Assembly (NCBI RefSeq): GCF_963576675.1
Contig: NC_088915.1
Location: 43,925,501-43,989,500, forward strand
Length of the DNA stretch: 64,000 nt
Source of the DNA: Euphorbia lathyris
Lineage: Eukaryota; Streptophyta; Magnoliopsida; Malpighiales; Euphorbiaceae
Direction: 5' to 3'
Within the stretch, counting starts at the first letter, position 1. Each line of letters opens with the position of its first letter. Of this stretch, positions 33,813 to 44,196 are shown in pieces. The position numbers and the translations under genes are program-made. The notes under the pieces were generated by a model. The model did not search any database. It was not told the origin of the DNA and saw only the letters and a list, made by a program, of their open reading frames with translations.

Positions 33813-35018
33813 CTATGGTTGTGGTGGAGGCGGATTGCCATGGATGTTAAAGTAGGAGGCGAAGGAGTTGGTGACGGCATCGAAGCGAGCATCGAGATGA
33901 ACCCGATCCTCCTGTTGTTGTGCTTCGATGGAGTCGAAGCGGGTGTTGAGGGTGGCAAATTGGGAGTCATAATGAACCCGATCCCGACGTTGGTTATCCT
34001 CCAAAATATCCAAACAGGCGTAGATAGAGTTGAAGTCGTGGAGAGGTGGTGGGCTAAAATTGAGGCCCATATCCGAATCCGAACCCTCCTCCTCGTGAGA
34101 GTGAGCTGCCCTTGAGGTTTCACCCGGGCTCGAGGTGGAGTGCCTAAGGGATTTGAAGGCATTTTTCTCCACGGGCCGAGGCAAAAGGCTTGGGAGGCGA
34201 GCAAGGGCAGCCTCGCCAAGAGCGGAGGTGGCGAAAAGAGTGACGAGATGACCCAACCCGATCTTGCCATGTTTTCGGGTGGAAATGTAGTGGAGTTGGA
34301 CGGCCACAAGATAGGAGAGGTCATAAGCACGGTTGTTGGCACAACAATAGAGCGCCAAAAGTTCGTCCTTGTTGACCTTGGTGGATTCCGACTTCCCCGA
34401 AAAGTAGAAGGAGATGAAGCGGTCGAGAAGTTGGAGGATTGGATCACGGATGAGAGAGGGGCGGAGGTTGGAGACATCATAATCCTCGGACCCGGTGATG
34501 GAGGTCCAAAAATCACGAGCGAAAACACCCTCGGGCCAATGGGAGATACCATCTTCCACTTGTTTGGTGAAGTGATTGCGGAGCCATTGGGTGTCAATGG
34601 TGAAGGGGTGGTTGTGGAGGCGGAAGTTGAAGATGGCGACACCAGGGACGTTGTTAGAGGTGAGGGTGGTGTAGAACTCCAAAACTAAGGAGGGGTAAAC
34701 GTGGGGCCGTGCAAAAAAGTGATCGTGCCAAGAGAGGGCACGGAGGCGCTCCACGAAAGTCCCGCCAAGGTCGAAGCGGTCAAGAGTGCTCCGCTCAATG
34801 TATGGGAGCTCCATAAAGTGGGCGGCGGAAAGTGTTTGGTAGTTCTCGGCCTCCCCCTCTGTTAGGAGATGAAAAGGAGCCCGGTGTAGGCGGGTAAGTG
34901 GTGGTGTTTGTTCCCGTTCGGGTGATGGTAGTGGTTGTTGATTTTGGGCGAAACGGGAAGAACGGGCCCTAGTGGACCGTGGGGGACGCATGTCGGCGGT
35001 GTGTTTTTGCCTAACCAT
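33813..35018 (-). CDS. Athila ORF1-type protein of element B
   Basis: An intact 401-aa frame. It belongs, by recognition, to the 'Arabidopsis retrotransposon ORF-1' (ATHILA) family encoded after pol in Athila elements; its function is unknown and it sits where retroviruses keep env. The N-terminus is basic (MVRQKHTADMRPPRSTRARS). The centre (about residues 70-280) has the family layout: FVERLRALSWHDHF, then a WLRNHF segment, then DRFISFYFSGK and the conserved C-terminal helix LGHLVTLFATSALG. The last 90 residues are acidic, then coiled-coil-like (FATLNTRFDSIEAQQQEDR), ending in Pro-rich NPPPPQP. I see no signal peptide or membrane span. Two overlapping frames on the other strand (33621-34115, 34140-34688) are shadows. 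Being open while the rest of the element is deleted is notable. Confidence 0.72.
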   Translation of the reverse strand: MVRQKHTADMRPPRSTRARSSRFAQNQQPLPSPEREQTPPLTRLHRAPFHLLTEGEAENYQTLSAAHFMELPYIERSTLDRFDLGGTFVERLRALSWHDHFFARPHVYPSLVLEFYTTLTSNNVPGVAIFNFRLHNHPFTIDTQWLRNHFTKQVEDGISHWPEGVFARDFWTSITGSEDYDVSNLRPSLIRDPILQLLDRFISFYFSGKSESTKVNKDELLALYCCANNRAYDLSYLVAVQLHYISTRKHGKIGLGHLVTLFATSALGEAALARLPSLLPRPVEKNAFKSLRHSTSSPGETSRAAHSHEEEGSDSDMGLNFSPPPLHDFNSIYACLDILEDNQRRDRVHYDSQFATLNTRFDSIEAQQQEDRVHLDARFDAVTNSFASYFNIHGNPPPPQP

Positions 35019-35160
35019 GGTGTGAGTGAGGGGGTTTTAAAGAGTGTGGAGGAAGGTTGTGGGAAGGTTGAGTGAGTTGTGAGGGAGAAGAAGAAGAAAA
35101 TGAGGGGTTTATATAAGGGGAGAGTGGGGAATCCAAGTGAAACTCGGATTCCCAGAGGGG

Positions 35161-35848
35161 TACGCGGGGCGTGAAGGGGCCACGCCCCGCGTATCCCTCC
35201 CCCTGAACTTATTTTTCGTAAAAAATGGTGCGGTACGCGGGGCATGAAAGGGGGCACGCCTCGCGTATTGCACCTCCTGCCCCTTTTTGATGGAAAAAAG
35301 GGCGAGGACGCGGGGCGTATATGGGGATACGCCCCGCATAAGAGGGGGAAGTGGAAGGATTTTTTTCAGTTTTTGATCAGTTTTCTAATTTTTAATTTTA
35401 TGGTTTATGAGTTTTTAATGAGTTTTTATGATTTTTATGTTTAATTATTAATTGTTTGTAATGTTTTTATTTTTAATTTGTAATTAAGGAGGTAGTTAAT
35501 ACAAATTTATTATGGAGGGAGTTTTGAATTTGAAAAGATGGAGGTTGATTGGATGGAAGAGAAGGTGGAGTGTGGAAGTGGAAAAGGTGTATAGGGAAGA
35601 GGAGTGATGAGAAGTTTGAGGGAAGAAACTGCCATGGGAAGTTGTAATTTGCAACTCCCCGAGGATACGCGAGGCGTGCCCTGGGGCACGTCCCGCGTGT
35701 CCTCCCACGTGGCATTTATTCGAAAGGGGTTTATTCACCGATGGGTACGCGGGCGTGATAGGAGATACGCCCCGCGTAGTGTGTCTTTTATTGAGTAAAA
35801 TGGGTAGACACACAACTACGCGGGGCGCATGGGGTTGTACGTCCCGCG
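35161..35848 (-). repeat. Six CpG hairpins upstream of the element B gene
   Basis: Inverted pairs at 35161-35193, 35234-35269, 35310-35342, 35664-35701, 35745-35781 and 35818-35850. The clearest has perfect 13-bp arms, TACGCGGGGCGTG (35161-35173) and CACGCCCCGCGTA (35181-35193), with a 7-nt loop. All use the same core ACGC-GGG-GCGT. They lie in the region from which the ORF1-type gene would be transcribed. Confidence 0.85.
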
Positions 35849-36247
35849 TATCTTAAATAATTTTGGAATTAATATGGGATTTCTTTTTCCTTTAATTTAA
35901 AAAAAAAAGAAATAAAAATAAAAATAAAAATAAAAATAAAAAGTGATAAGAATAACTTAAAGAAGTGAAATGAATCGGTTAGAAAACAAAATGTGGAAAG
36001 TAAAAGTTGGGAACGAAAAACTCCCTTATTCGAGTTTGGGTTGCCTCCCAAGAAGCGCTACTTTATAGTCGGTGAGCTCGACTTAGAATTTCCTCCTAGG
36101 TGTATGCTTCCATTCGCGTTAGAAATTCAAATTCTTGAATAAACAACCCGTACCTGCAAAACGGATTGTTCGCTTCAAAAGAATTTAACAAAAACCAAAA
36201 ACTATATTTACAGAAATTATCGAAGAGCTTAGTTTGCTCCCTTTTTT
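35849..36247 (-). other. Element B spacer with (AAAAT)n run and pol-ORF junction relic
   Basis: An A-rich run with AAAAT units at 35899-35942, then on - the phrase AGTAGCGCTTCTTGGGAGG (about 36042-36060), which is typical of the region after pol in Athila-like elements. It breaks directly into the truncated 5' LTR at 36247/36248. Confidence 0.55.
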
Positions 36248-37651
36248 ACTAAGTGTAGTAGGACCGACCCGTGAAGCACTTAGACTACGTGATTCCTAGT
36301 CAAGGCGTGTCTAATGCGGGGGAATTAGAAACTAGGGCCCGTAAGTTTCGTGGCTTGTCAATTCCTACGGTTTCCGGTTTGTCACTTCCGGTAAGGCAAC
36401 ACATATATAACTCCCTAAGGATAGCCTGAATGGCGACGGAAATCGCGTTCTCCTACACAATAATCAATTACGAATATCAAAACAAGTAATAAACATTAAC
36501 ACGTAAAGGGAAATAGAGATTATGAATCATAAATTATAAATATGGAAAGTGAATAGATGAAATACAACCAAGCCTAGTACATAGGAAGAGTACAAGCTAA
36601 TTAGCAGGTAAAAAGGGAGAATCCGCCCTTGGAACTAGCTAACCAGACTCAAAGCCGTCTCCTAGGTGGTGGAGGTGGAACTTTCGAGCTTGGTGACGAG
36701 TGGTGGAACGGAACTTCGATGGAACGCCGGAACAACCGAACAAGCTCTCGAGGGGGAGAGTTTAACTACAAAATTTGAATCTAAATTACAATAATCAAAA
36801 GAGTATAGTTTTGCTCTCTAGTGTGTAATTGGTATCAAATGGAGTTCAAGAGCTTCCTATTTATAAACATCAAGCAAGGGCAATGTTGTAACTTCACAAA
36901 GCACAAGTATGGAGCAACATTATTTGGTGCAGAAATCCCATGATACGCCCCGCGTAAGGTGGTCTACGCCCTGCGTAAGTTCCCATTCCGTCAGAAATCT
37001 CCTGCATGTGGACCAATTCCATGTCTTGTTGTCTCAAGCACGCCATGCGTAGCTAAAGTACGCCCCGCGTGTTTGAGTCTCTGAAGTTTTATTGCTTGAA
37101 TTGGAGCTTTTACGCCGTGCGTAGCTGAAGCACGCCCCGCGTAAATAAATCTCTGAGCTTTTAACATTGAGGAACTGCCTGATACGCCTCGCGTATATGG
37201 TGATACGCCTCGCGTACAAAGAGTTGACTCAGGGGGACAATGCAGTCTGACTTTCAGGATTAGGCCAATCATTTCCGACATGTGTCATACGCCTCGCGTA
37301 GGGTGGCATACGCCTCGCGTATGCTGAGTCAATTCCACATGGCGTCTGTGGATAAGGCTATTATTGCTGACACCATATTTCACGCCCCGCGTAAGGGATG
37401 ATACGCCCCGCGTATTTGAGTAGATTTTTTCTCCTTGCTCGTACCTGAAATACAAATCTTGCGAGCCGAGTTAGCTTGACGTTTTTATTTCCTAAACTAA
37501 TCAAAAATACGGAAAATTAACTGAAAGTACGAAATTTATTTTTATTTCTTTATTTTATCAAAACGCTTTATTTTTGTAATTAAACTTATTTATTTTATCC
37601 AAAATCAACCCGTAAATCACGCTAAAAGATAGGGGTAAAATACCCCTATCA
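36248..37651 (-). repeat. 5' LTR of element B, 3' end deleted
   Basis: 1404 bp matching 30630-32011 with few differences; the part equal to 30222-30629 is missing. TATAAATAG at 36857-36865 (-). Motif copies at 36950-37412. It contains an extra 20-bp motif unit at about 37190-37216 relative to the 3' LTR. Confidence 0.88.
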
Positions 37652-37656
37652 CATCT
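37652..37656 (+). repeat. Element B target duplication CATCT, right copy
   Basis: Matches 30217-30221. One base (C) separates it from the duplication of element A. Confidence 0.88.
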
Positions 37657-37657
37657 C

Positions 37658-37662
37658 CAATA
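37658..37662 (+). repeat. Element A target duplication CAATA, left copy
   Basis: CAATA before the LTR; TAATA (one change) follows the element at 46746-46750. D has the unbroken CATCTCCAATACTAG on its opposite strand. Confidence 0.8.
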
Positions 37663-39118
37663 TGTTAAGCCCAAAATATACCTAAATTATCATTAATATT
37701 TACATCAGTTTTGCTATGAATTTGTGCTATTTATACATGTTTAGAATACTTTTACTTTCGAATATGTTTCTTTCATGCAAGGTACCTAAATATTTGGTAA
37801 AATCCAAATAGGAACGAAAAGAGGTCAAAAACGAAGGAAAACCCCTACAAAAGGAGTCAAAGACGACGAAGATCAAATACGCCAAAACGAGGACGAGGAC
37901 GAAGTCAAAGACAATGGAAAATACTCCGTGTCGCGACCGAGAATCCTCCATTCTCGATCGCGACACGCGTCACCAGCTTTTTCCCTTGACGATTTTGAAG
38001 ACCAAATATTTGCTCCCCCATTCTCGGCCGAGAATTTGCATTCTCGGCAAGTTCAGAAATTCCTGGAGAGCCATTCGCACACATTCGTTTTCGACGAAAC
38101 ACGTTCGTTCGGGTGGATAAAAACATCTCTTCGCAGAGGATACGACCCTTCACAACAGACACGACACTTCAATCACGACTCTTCAACATCTATAAATAAA
38201 GAGTTGATGGAGAGTTGGAGAGATAGAAAAAGAGAAGATTAGTATAGAATTAATGCAGGAATTCCGAGTCAATCGATTCAGAATTTAAAGTTCATTTCTG
38301 TAAAAAGCAATATGATGTACACACATTGTTTATTCAATAATTACAAACACAGTAGCGTTTAGATTTGTTCATATTAGCTTACATTTTGGTAGTAGCCGAC
38401 CGTATCTCTATTACGAAGTTACAGCGAGAAGATTTAGTAGAGGATCCGCCCCTGAGCCTGACAAACTCTAACAAAACCCAAGGAAAGGATTGACAACCCG
38501 TTCACTTGCAAGCCGTCGAAAGTTTCCATGCTTCTTATTCTCTGTAAACTTGTATCAAATTCAAATTTCATCTAATAAAGTTCATTCTATTCGATAGATT
38601 TTTATGTAGCACTTTGGTAAATGATCCGAAGTGAGTTCTGGTGTTTTCATTAAAACGTAGTTAAATTTAAAATCTTTACAAGGAAACTTTGTTGAACACT
38701 TAGGCAAATTGATATCATCAGTAGAGTATCAATTTGGTTAAGGTAGCGATCTAACCCGACCGTAGGAGGATTGACTGCAGTTCAAAGCCCTAAAATTAGA
38801 AGAATCGACGTTTATTTCATTGTTATAATTTATACAAAGTTTAAAGTTGTTTTCTTTGCTTAATGCAAATGAATACATTTGTTTACTTTTCTAAAGAACT
38901 AAACTTTTCTGTTTTGTAAATTTATCCCTAATACTCTAATCTAATTCTTATTCTAGCAATTTCAAAACCAAATCCAATTTAACGATTTCCCATATTATAA
39001 ACCTTAAAAGTAAATCTAACTGATTCAAAATAAGTTTTCGTTAAAAAATGTTCCCTGTGGGATCGATATCTTTTATTACTACAAGCGTATACCGTGCACT
39101 TGCGGAAATCGCTCAATA
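37663..39118 (+). repeat. 5' LTR of element A
   Basis: 1456 bp, TGTTAAGCCC to CTCAATA (TA where the 3' LTR has CA). TATAAATA at 38191-38198. A hairpin with 17-bp arms (37928-37944 and 37950-37966, one mismatch) and a perfect 16-bp palindrome ATTCTCGGCCGAGAAT (38020-38035) lie about 230 bp upstream of the TATA box. Confidence 0.92.
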
Positions 39119-39124
39119 AGTTTT

Positions 39125-39142
39125 CGGCGCCGTTGCCGGGGA
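39125..39142 (+). promoter_or_regulatory. Primer-binding site of element A (tRNA-Asp type)
   Basis: CGGCGCCGTTGCCGGGGA, six bases after the LTR, differs in one base from the TGGCGCC... site that plant Athila/Cyclops-like elements use with tRNA-Asp. Confidence 0.85.
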
Positions 39143-39291
39143 ACGCCAAATTTTTTGACAAAAATTTAGATTTTTCATGTTTTATTTCGAATCTAGGTTT
39201 ATTTATACTTATTCAAAATTTTATATTTTACCTATTTCAAATTACTAACATATTTATTTTTCAAATTCTGTTTTGAAGGTAGTTTCGGTTC

Positions 39292-39695
39292 GTGCGAAAT
39301 TTCAAGTTCATGCGCAGTTCTCGAAGTTCAGGCATTCCACCAAAATCGATAGACCCAGAAATTGAAAAAACGGTTAAAAAGAACAAGAAAGACAAGAAAA
39401 ACAAAAACAAGACCCCAATAAAAACTAGAGTTACTGAGCCAGAAATTATGGCTACACTTATGGATTACGCTAGGCCAGGAGTGGCAGGTGTAACAAACAG
39501 CATAGTTAGACCCCAAATAAATGAAACCAATTTGAAATTAAGCCAGCAGTGCTTAATATGTTGCAAAATATTAATGTAACATTTTATGGGTTACCTAACG
39601 AAAATCCTAACACTCATTTGACAAATTTCTTAGAAATTTGCGACACTTTTAAAATAACAGATGTGACTGCAGAAGCAATCAAGACTTTATATTAA
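39292..39695 (+). pseudogene. Element A gag fragment
   Basis: The start of an Athila-type Gag. Lys-rich N-terminus (KNKKDKKNKNK), then [20 protein letters not shown], a frameshift near 39520, and [20 protein letters not shown], the usual start of the retrotransposon capsid domain. It ends at TLY-stop (about 39694), where the capsid should continue; about 560 bp later the first ORF1-type cassette begins. The rest of gag and all of pol are missing. Confidence 0.8.
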
Positions 39696-40258
39696 GATTT
39701 AGATGCATAAAAATATGTTTAAGTCATGCTTTTATTTTAATTTTAGGTCTTTAGTTCGAATTGGGAGAAATTTGGTGATTCTCAGCCGAGAATTTGGAAT
39801 TCTCAGTTGAGAATTCACATTTTCAGAATTGACCAAACAGGTAAGGAATTTTCTGAACTTACCGAGAATTTATATTCTCGGCCGAGAATCAGAAATATAG
39901 GGTTTCGACGCTTGATTTCCGCGAGGAAATCAGCGTGTCGCGACCGAGAATTGGGATTCTCGGTCGCGACACGGGAGTTTTTTGCACCATCAGACCTGTT
40001 TCTTCTTCATCCTGCAGACATGGCCTTTCAAACTCGAAAAATTGAGTTTCTTCAACTTTCAGAGGTATGATTTTATGCCTTTTCGCATCAAAACAACACC
40101 TCTTTTCGTCCTATTTTCCTATAAATAAATCCTAGAGGATCAAAGTTCTGTTACATTATTTTCTTTTCATCTCTGTCAAAACAAGATTCTGATTTTCTCA
40201 AAACACCATTATTAACTAAGTTACAGACACATTTGTTTCTTTAGTTCCTCACAAAACC
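39696..40258 (+). promoter_or_regulatory. Palindrome module 1 upstream of first ORF1-type gene
   Basis: Palindromes in order: ATTCTCAGCCGAGAAT (39778-39793); a GAATTCTCA/TGAGAATTC pair (about 39797-39816); ATTCTCGGCCGAGAAT (39874-39889); and a hairpin with perfect 18-bp arms CGTGTCGCGACCGAGAAT (39934-39951) and ATTCTCGGTCGCGACACG (39956-39973), loop TGGG. A TATAAATAAA at about 40121 could be a TATA box before the gene at 40259. The order is the reverse of that in the LTR, where the long hairpin comes first. Confidence 0.7.
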
Positions 40259-41094
40259 ATGACTACTAAACACAAATCCCCTAGGAAAAATGTTGCTTCA
40301 AGCAATAAACGTCCCGACTTATCCAAACGATATGGTGCGCCATTTTCTATTTTCAATCATGATGAAGGCAGGCGCTACTGGAGGCTTCGTTACAAGTTCT
40401 TCGTTGGAATGTTATATATGGATGAGTTTTTGAATAAACAACTCGGCATAAGCGATGACATGAGTCGCTATTTGGAACGATTGGGATGGACAAAATTCGC
40501 CAACATGCGATTTCCTATAATTGGCGATTGGATTCTCGAGTTTTTCTGTACCATTCGATTTGTTAACAAACGACGGGTGCGACTCAGTTTTCGTCGAGAT
40601 GGCGAAATATTTACTTTCGGATATCCCGAGTTGCATGCCTGGTTTGGTTTTCCCCGAGGGATATAATCAAACGTCATCCTGGCAAAGATATGACATCCAC
40701 AGACATATGGAGAATGCTCACTGGATTCTGGCATTTCAATCCTCGACTCGCCTACAATCAATCCTTTCACTCCAATTCAATGTTGTATCTACACAAGTTT
40801 TTGTGTCACAATCTGTTCGGTCGCACATTTAGCAGTGTGGTCCGCGACACCGACTTATATGTCCTTGAAGATATATTCCAAGGGAATACAGTTGATTCTT
40901 CAAAAATTCTGATGGAGGGTCTTGTTGCCGCTTCTCGATCCAAGGATAAAAAGATTGGATTCGGGAATATAATTTGCGGAATAATTCTCGGTACCAAGGG
41001 TACTATTGCTGTTCCTTGGAGTGAGGATGAATCTTTTCCGACACTAGACTATGAGTTTTTAGAATATGAAGGTCTAATGAAACGTGTTTTTTGA
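40259..41094 (+). pseudogene. First Athila ORF1-type gene of element A, one frameshift
   Basis: About 278 codons in two frames. Start MTTKHKSPRKN, basic like the other copies. The first part holds YLERLGWTKFANMRFPIIGD and the FGYPELHAWFGFP signature (compare DYEAMGNMFGFP in the second gene). A small indel near 40664-40680 shifts the frame; the second part holds LYLHKFLCHNLFGR, then VLEDIFQGNTVDSSKILMEG and NIICGIILGTKGT, matching family positions. It ends at TGA 41092-41094, without the coiled-coil tail of the second gene. Function unknown. Confidence 0.7.
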
Positions 41095-41847
41095 GCAGGC
41101 CCGCATTTTCTTTATGCACCAGAACGTCAAGCTTTCGTGCAATTGAAAATTGAACGCTATAGGGCTAGAGAAATCCCGATTGATAGGGATGAGTATATAG
41201 AATAGTTCAAGTTTATAAGTTTTTCTTTTAATATTTTGTAAATATTTATGTATTTTGTGTGATTTCATTTCATTCTTTGTTTTTATGTTTTGTCTCCATT
41301 TTTGTACATATATGTTGATTCAATAAAAATTTCTACTTATTTTCGTTGATTTCTTGTTTTGACTATAGTTAATATACATTTGCTCCATTTCCTATGTGAT
41401 CATGGATCAATCTATACTAAATCTCTTCATATTGACCAATTCTAGTCATTCTTGCTCAAATGGAAATAAAAATGGTTATAATGCACTAATATGGCTTTTA
41501 TTAATTAACAAATATGATCATACTTTTCTCACATTATCCATTTAATCCATTTTAACTTTAGGTTTAACTCAATTAATTAATATATGAACTTGTATTTATT
41601 TCACTTAACATGATTCATTTAACTTATACGCATAAATGTACATTAATGTTTCATTAAATCTTAATATGACATTTATTTCTCTTTATTTTTACAATTAATA
41701 AGGATAAACCTTTGGTTTTCCTTGTATTTAATATTTTTCATTTAAGTTTTTAAGTACAGGTACAGTTTTAATTCAATTCAGGACACAATTAATCAAAAAA
41801 ATTGCACAAACCAAGTCAAAACACACTTATAACAGCACAATGGACCG
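41095..41847 (+). other. Spacer between the two ORF1-type cassettes
   Basis: AT-rich, no gene. The first 120 bases look like a decayed continuation of the upstream ORF (PHFLYAPERQAFVQLKIERY in another frame). Confidence 0.5.
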
Positions 41848-41973
41848 ATTCTCGGCCGAGAATTATATATTCTCGGTAAGTCCAGCAAAAACAGGCCGAT
41901 TTCAGAGCAACATATTCTCCGAAATTCGCGTGCCGCGGCCGCGGATCGGCATTCTCGATCGCGACACGCGACC
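41848..41973 (+). promoter_or_regulatory. Palindrome module 2 upstream of second ORF1-type gene
   Basis: ATTCTCGGCCGAGAAT at 41848-41863, a single TTCTCGGTAAGT (41870-41881), then a decayed long hairpin with arms CGTGCCGCGGCCGCGGAT and ATTCTCGATCGCGACACG (about 41928-41968). Same arrangement as module 1, about 315 bp before the second start codon. A CCTATATAAACC box lies at about 42055-42066. Confidence 0.7.
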
Positions 41974-42287
41974 TGTAGGGCGATTCATTCCGGATTTTTG
42001 ACATATTTTTAGCCTGTTCCTATTCCTACTCTACCTATACATCTCCCTATTTCACCCTATATAAACCTACTCCTTACACAAACCTCACATCACCTCACTT
42101 TTTACCCAATCCCCTACTCTAAACTCTTCCCCATACATTACTTTTACTCTTCCCAATTTATTCTTTACCCTCTCTAATCACTTATCGATTCAATTCCTCA
42201 TTACCACTCCCACCTCATCTTCAACCTTTGATTTTCTCTCTTTTCATCTCTTCTTCTTCTTCTTTGCAAACCCTAAACACCATTAAC

Positions 42288-43505
42288 ATGCCTAGAACAA
42301 AGCGTGTTGGTCACAAGCCTCAAGTTACGGAAGCTAATCTCCTTCGTATACGTTGCAGAGCCTATTTTGACATTGAAACGGAGGAGGAAGCCGCTCGATT
42401 CATTCACTTTTCCAATTCCAAACGGGAGTTTGTGGATATACACTTCCTTGACTTTGATTCAGTAAGAGCATTGAATTTCTCTACTCGAATTGATGCTTTC
42501 ATTGAAACTTTGGGTTGGCAAGCTTTTGTTTCTATGCGTTTTCCCCGTACTACGAAATATGCCGTAGAATTTTTGGTCACTTTGACCATGAATAAGAAGA
42601 AGACATCAATCTCCTTTAGAAATAATGGTGTAACTTATACCATAGATTATGAGGCTATGGGGAATATGTTTGGTTTCCCTACTAATGATTTCTATGACAA
42701 GCCTAAGGATTTTGATAACGACTCTATTTGGCAAACTCTTTCGGATCAAGAATATTTCAACTCCAAAAATACCTCAAGCAAGTTGATTAAGGACAATTGT
42801 GTGTTCTTCTTTCATAAATTTCTGAGTTTTTCATTATTTGGTCGTGTTGAGAGCTCCAAAATTCAAGTTCGGGATTTGTTCGTTTTGGATTGTTTGTTTA
42901 AGGGTTTGAGGGTTGATAGCATCGGTATGCTATTTGACAATTTATTTCGTGCTTCGAGGGCTCATACCATTCAAGTCCTTCTCGGTAATTTTATCACTGC
43001 AATTGTTTTGGGAGCACGGGGTGATTTAGCCGATTATGACATGTCCACTTACCATGGGTATGTTCCGATTTTGGACATTTCGGCGCTTGAGCGGGCTCAC
43101 TTATTGCTTACTTCGGTTCCTCCCGTTTTTATTTCATATGCTTCCCGTATTGCCCATCTTCGTGGCACTATGGGTGGAGGAGCTTCAAGTTCCCAATTTG
43201 TAGGTACCGATGAAGGAGGCGCGGCGGAGGAAGAGGAAGATGCACCGCAAGCTCAACCACAACCCCAAGTACCTCAAGATGATGATCCGGTGGATTTAAG
43301 GCGGATTTTGGACCAAATCAATTCCAATAATCGCCAAATGAATTTAAGAATTGATGATTTGGTGGAGAATAATATGGTGATGAATGACAACCTCAATACT
43401 TTGAGGCGCGAGCACAAGTCAACACGACATCAGATGCTTTCATTCTTCCGTCGTCGAAATGTGAAAACTTCACCAACCCCTCCGGATTCCCCGCCTAATG
43501 CTTAG
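42288..43505 (+). CDS. Second Athila ORF1-type protein of element A
   Basis: An intact frame of 405 residues from MPRTKRVGHKP; a further in-frame ATG at 42228 would add 20 residues, but the basic MPRTKR start resembles MVRQKH and MTTKHK of the other two genes. Family features: FIETLGWQAFVSMRFPR (about residue 65), AVEFLVTLTM, DYEAMGNMFGFP, then FFHKFLSFSLFGR and LLGNFITAIVLGARGDL. C-terminus: acidic stretch, Gln/Pro-rich AQPQPQVPQ, then a coiled-coil-like segment LDQINSNNRQMNLRIDDLVE and a basic tail. No membrane span or signal peptide is seen, so an envelope role is not supported. A nuclear or nucleic-acid role is only a guess from the basic ends. Confidence 0.72.
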   Translation: MPRTKRVGHKPQVTEANLLRIRCRAYFDIETEEEAARFIHFSNSKREFVDIHFLDFDSVRALNFSTRIDAFIETLGWQAFVSMRFPRTTKYAVEFLVTLTMNKKKTSISFRNNGVTYTIDYEAMGNMFGFPTNDFYDKPKDFDNDSIWQTLSDQEYFNSKNTSSKLIKDNCVFFFHKFLSFSLFGRVESSKIQVRDLFVLDCLFKGLRVDSIGMLFDNLFRASRAHTIQVLLGNFITAIVLGARGDLADYDMSTYHGYVPILDISALERAHLLLTSVPPVFISYASRIAHLRGTMGGGASSSQFVGTDEGGAAEEEEDAPQAQPQPQVPQDDDPVDLRRILDQINSNNRQMNLRIDDLVENNMVMNDNLNTLRREHKSTRHQMLSFFRRRNVKTSPTPPDSPPNA

Positions 43506-44196
43506 GTTTTATCTTTTCTTTTTATCTTATTATGTTGTTTTTAAATTTCAGTTTGGTACAATATTTCTATTTATTATGTTTCGTACAATTTTCATTTTAT
43601 GTTGAATGTTTTTTATTTGCTAACTTTCTATTTTATTTCGTATGCTTTATTTCGTGCTTCTTTTTCATGTTATATCACTATTTGCACCAATGAGGACATG
43701 GTCCAATTTAAGTGTGGGAGGAGATATACATATATCATTTATACATATACAAATAAATGCAACGAATAATTTTTATGAAATGAATAAGAATAATTTATAA
43801 ATGCAACACTTGTTTTATGCAAATGCAACATATATTGCAACACAATTTATTTAACATTGTTTTTATAAAACATATATTTTCATATGTTTAAAATATTTTT
43901 ACTTATGATTATTTTTAGGTTATCATTATCGTTAGAAATAATATTTCTATATGGGTAATAATTTTTAAAATTTTTCACAAATCTCCGATACGATTTTAAG
44001 TAAAAACGTCTCGAGTGAATGTATTTAAGTTAATAAAATTCTTTATTTCAATCCCTATTTTATATCATGAATTCATGATACAATAAATCTTATTTTAAAT
44101 TTTTAATTAGGTTTATAGGCATTAAATTGAACTAACAATTTTAGCTCGGTTTGATTTCATCTTACATTAACACCAATTGAAGTTTTTAAGGAAACT
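43506..44196 (+). other. 3' UTR and non-coding region after second ORF1-type gene
   Basis: AT-rich without genes. A purine tract in CAATTTAAGTGTGGGAGGAG at about 43704-43724 resembles an Athila polypurine tract but has no LTR after it, so it may be a relic or an internal primer. Confidence 0.55.

Larger units (their letters stand above)
30222..37651 (-). mobile_element. Athila-like gypsy element B, pol deleted
   Basis: 7.43 kb on -, with a perfect 5-bp duplication. 3' LTR 30222-32011; polypurine tract CCGAGGAGGTT just before it (32012-32022 region, -); Athila ORF1-type gene 33813-35018; a relic of the pol/ORF spacer near 36000-36250; 5' LTR 36248-37651, which has lost its last about 408 bp together with primer site, gag and pol. 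It could move only with proteins supplied in trans, and this copy has no primer site. CpG-rich motifs ACGC-CCC-GCGT are scattered through the LTRs and around the gene. Confidence 0.88.

Noticed and set aside
33621..34688. Frames of 164 and 182 codons on + and a 370-codon frame on - (33530-34642)
   Set aside because: They overlap the ORF1-type gene of element B in other frames, have biased composition and no domain.
40259..43505. Envelope proteins giving a retrovirus-like element
   Set aside because: The genes lie after the usual pol position, but I see no signal peptide, no membrane span and no cleavage site; the Athila ORF1 family has unknown function.
43704..43724. LTR boundary marked by a polypurine tract after the second ORF1-type gene
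   Set aside because: No LTR sequence follows; the true 3' LTR with its own tract starts at 45274.
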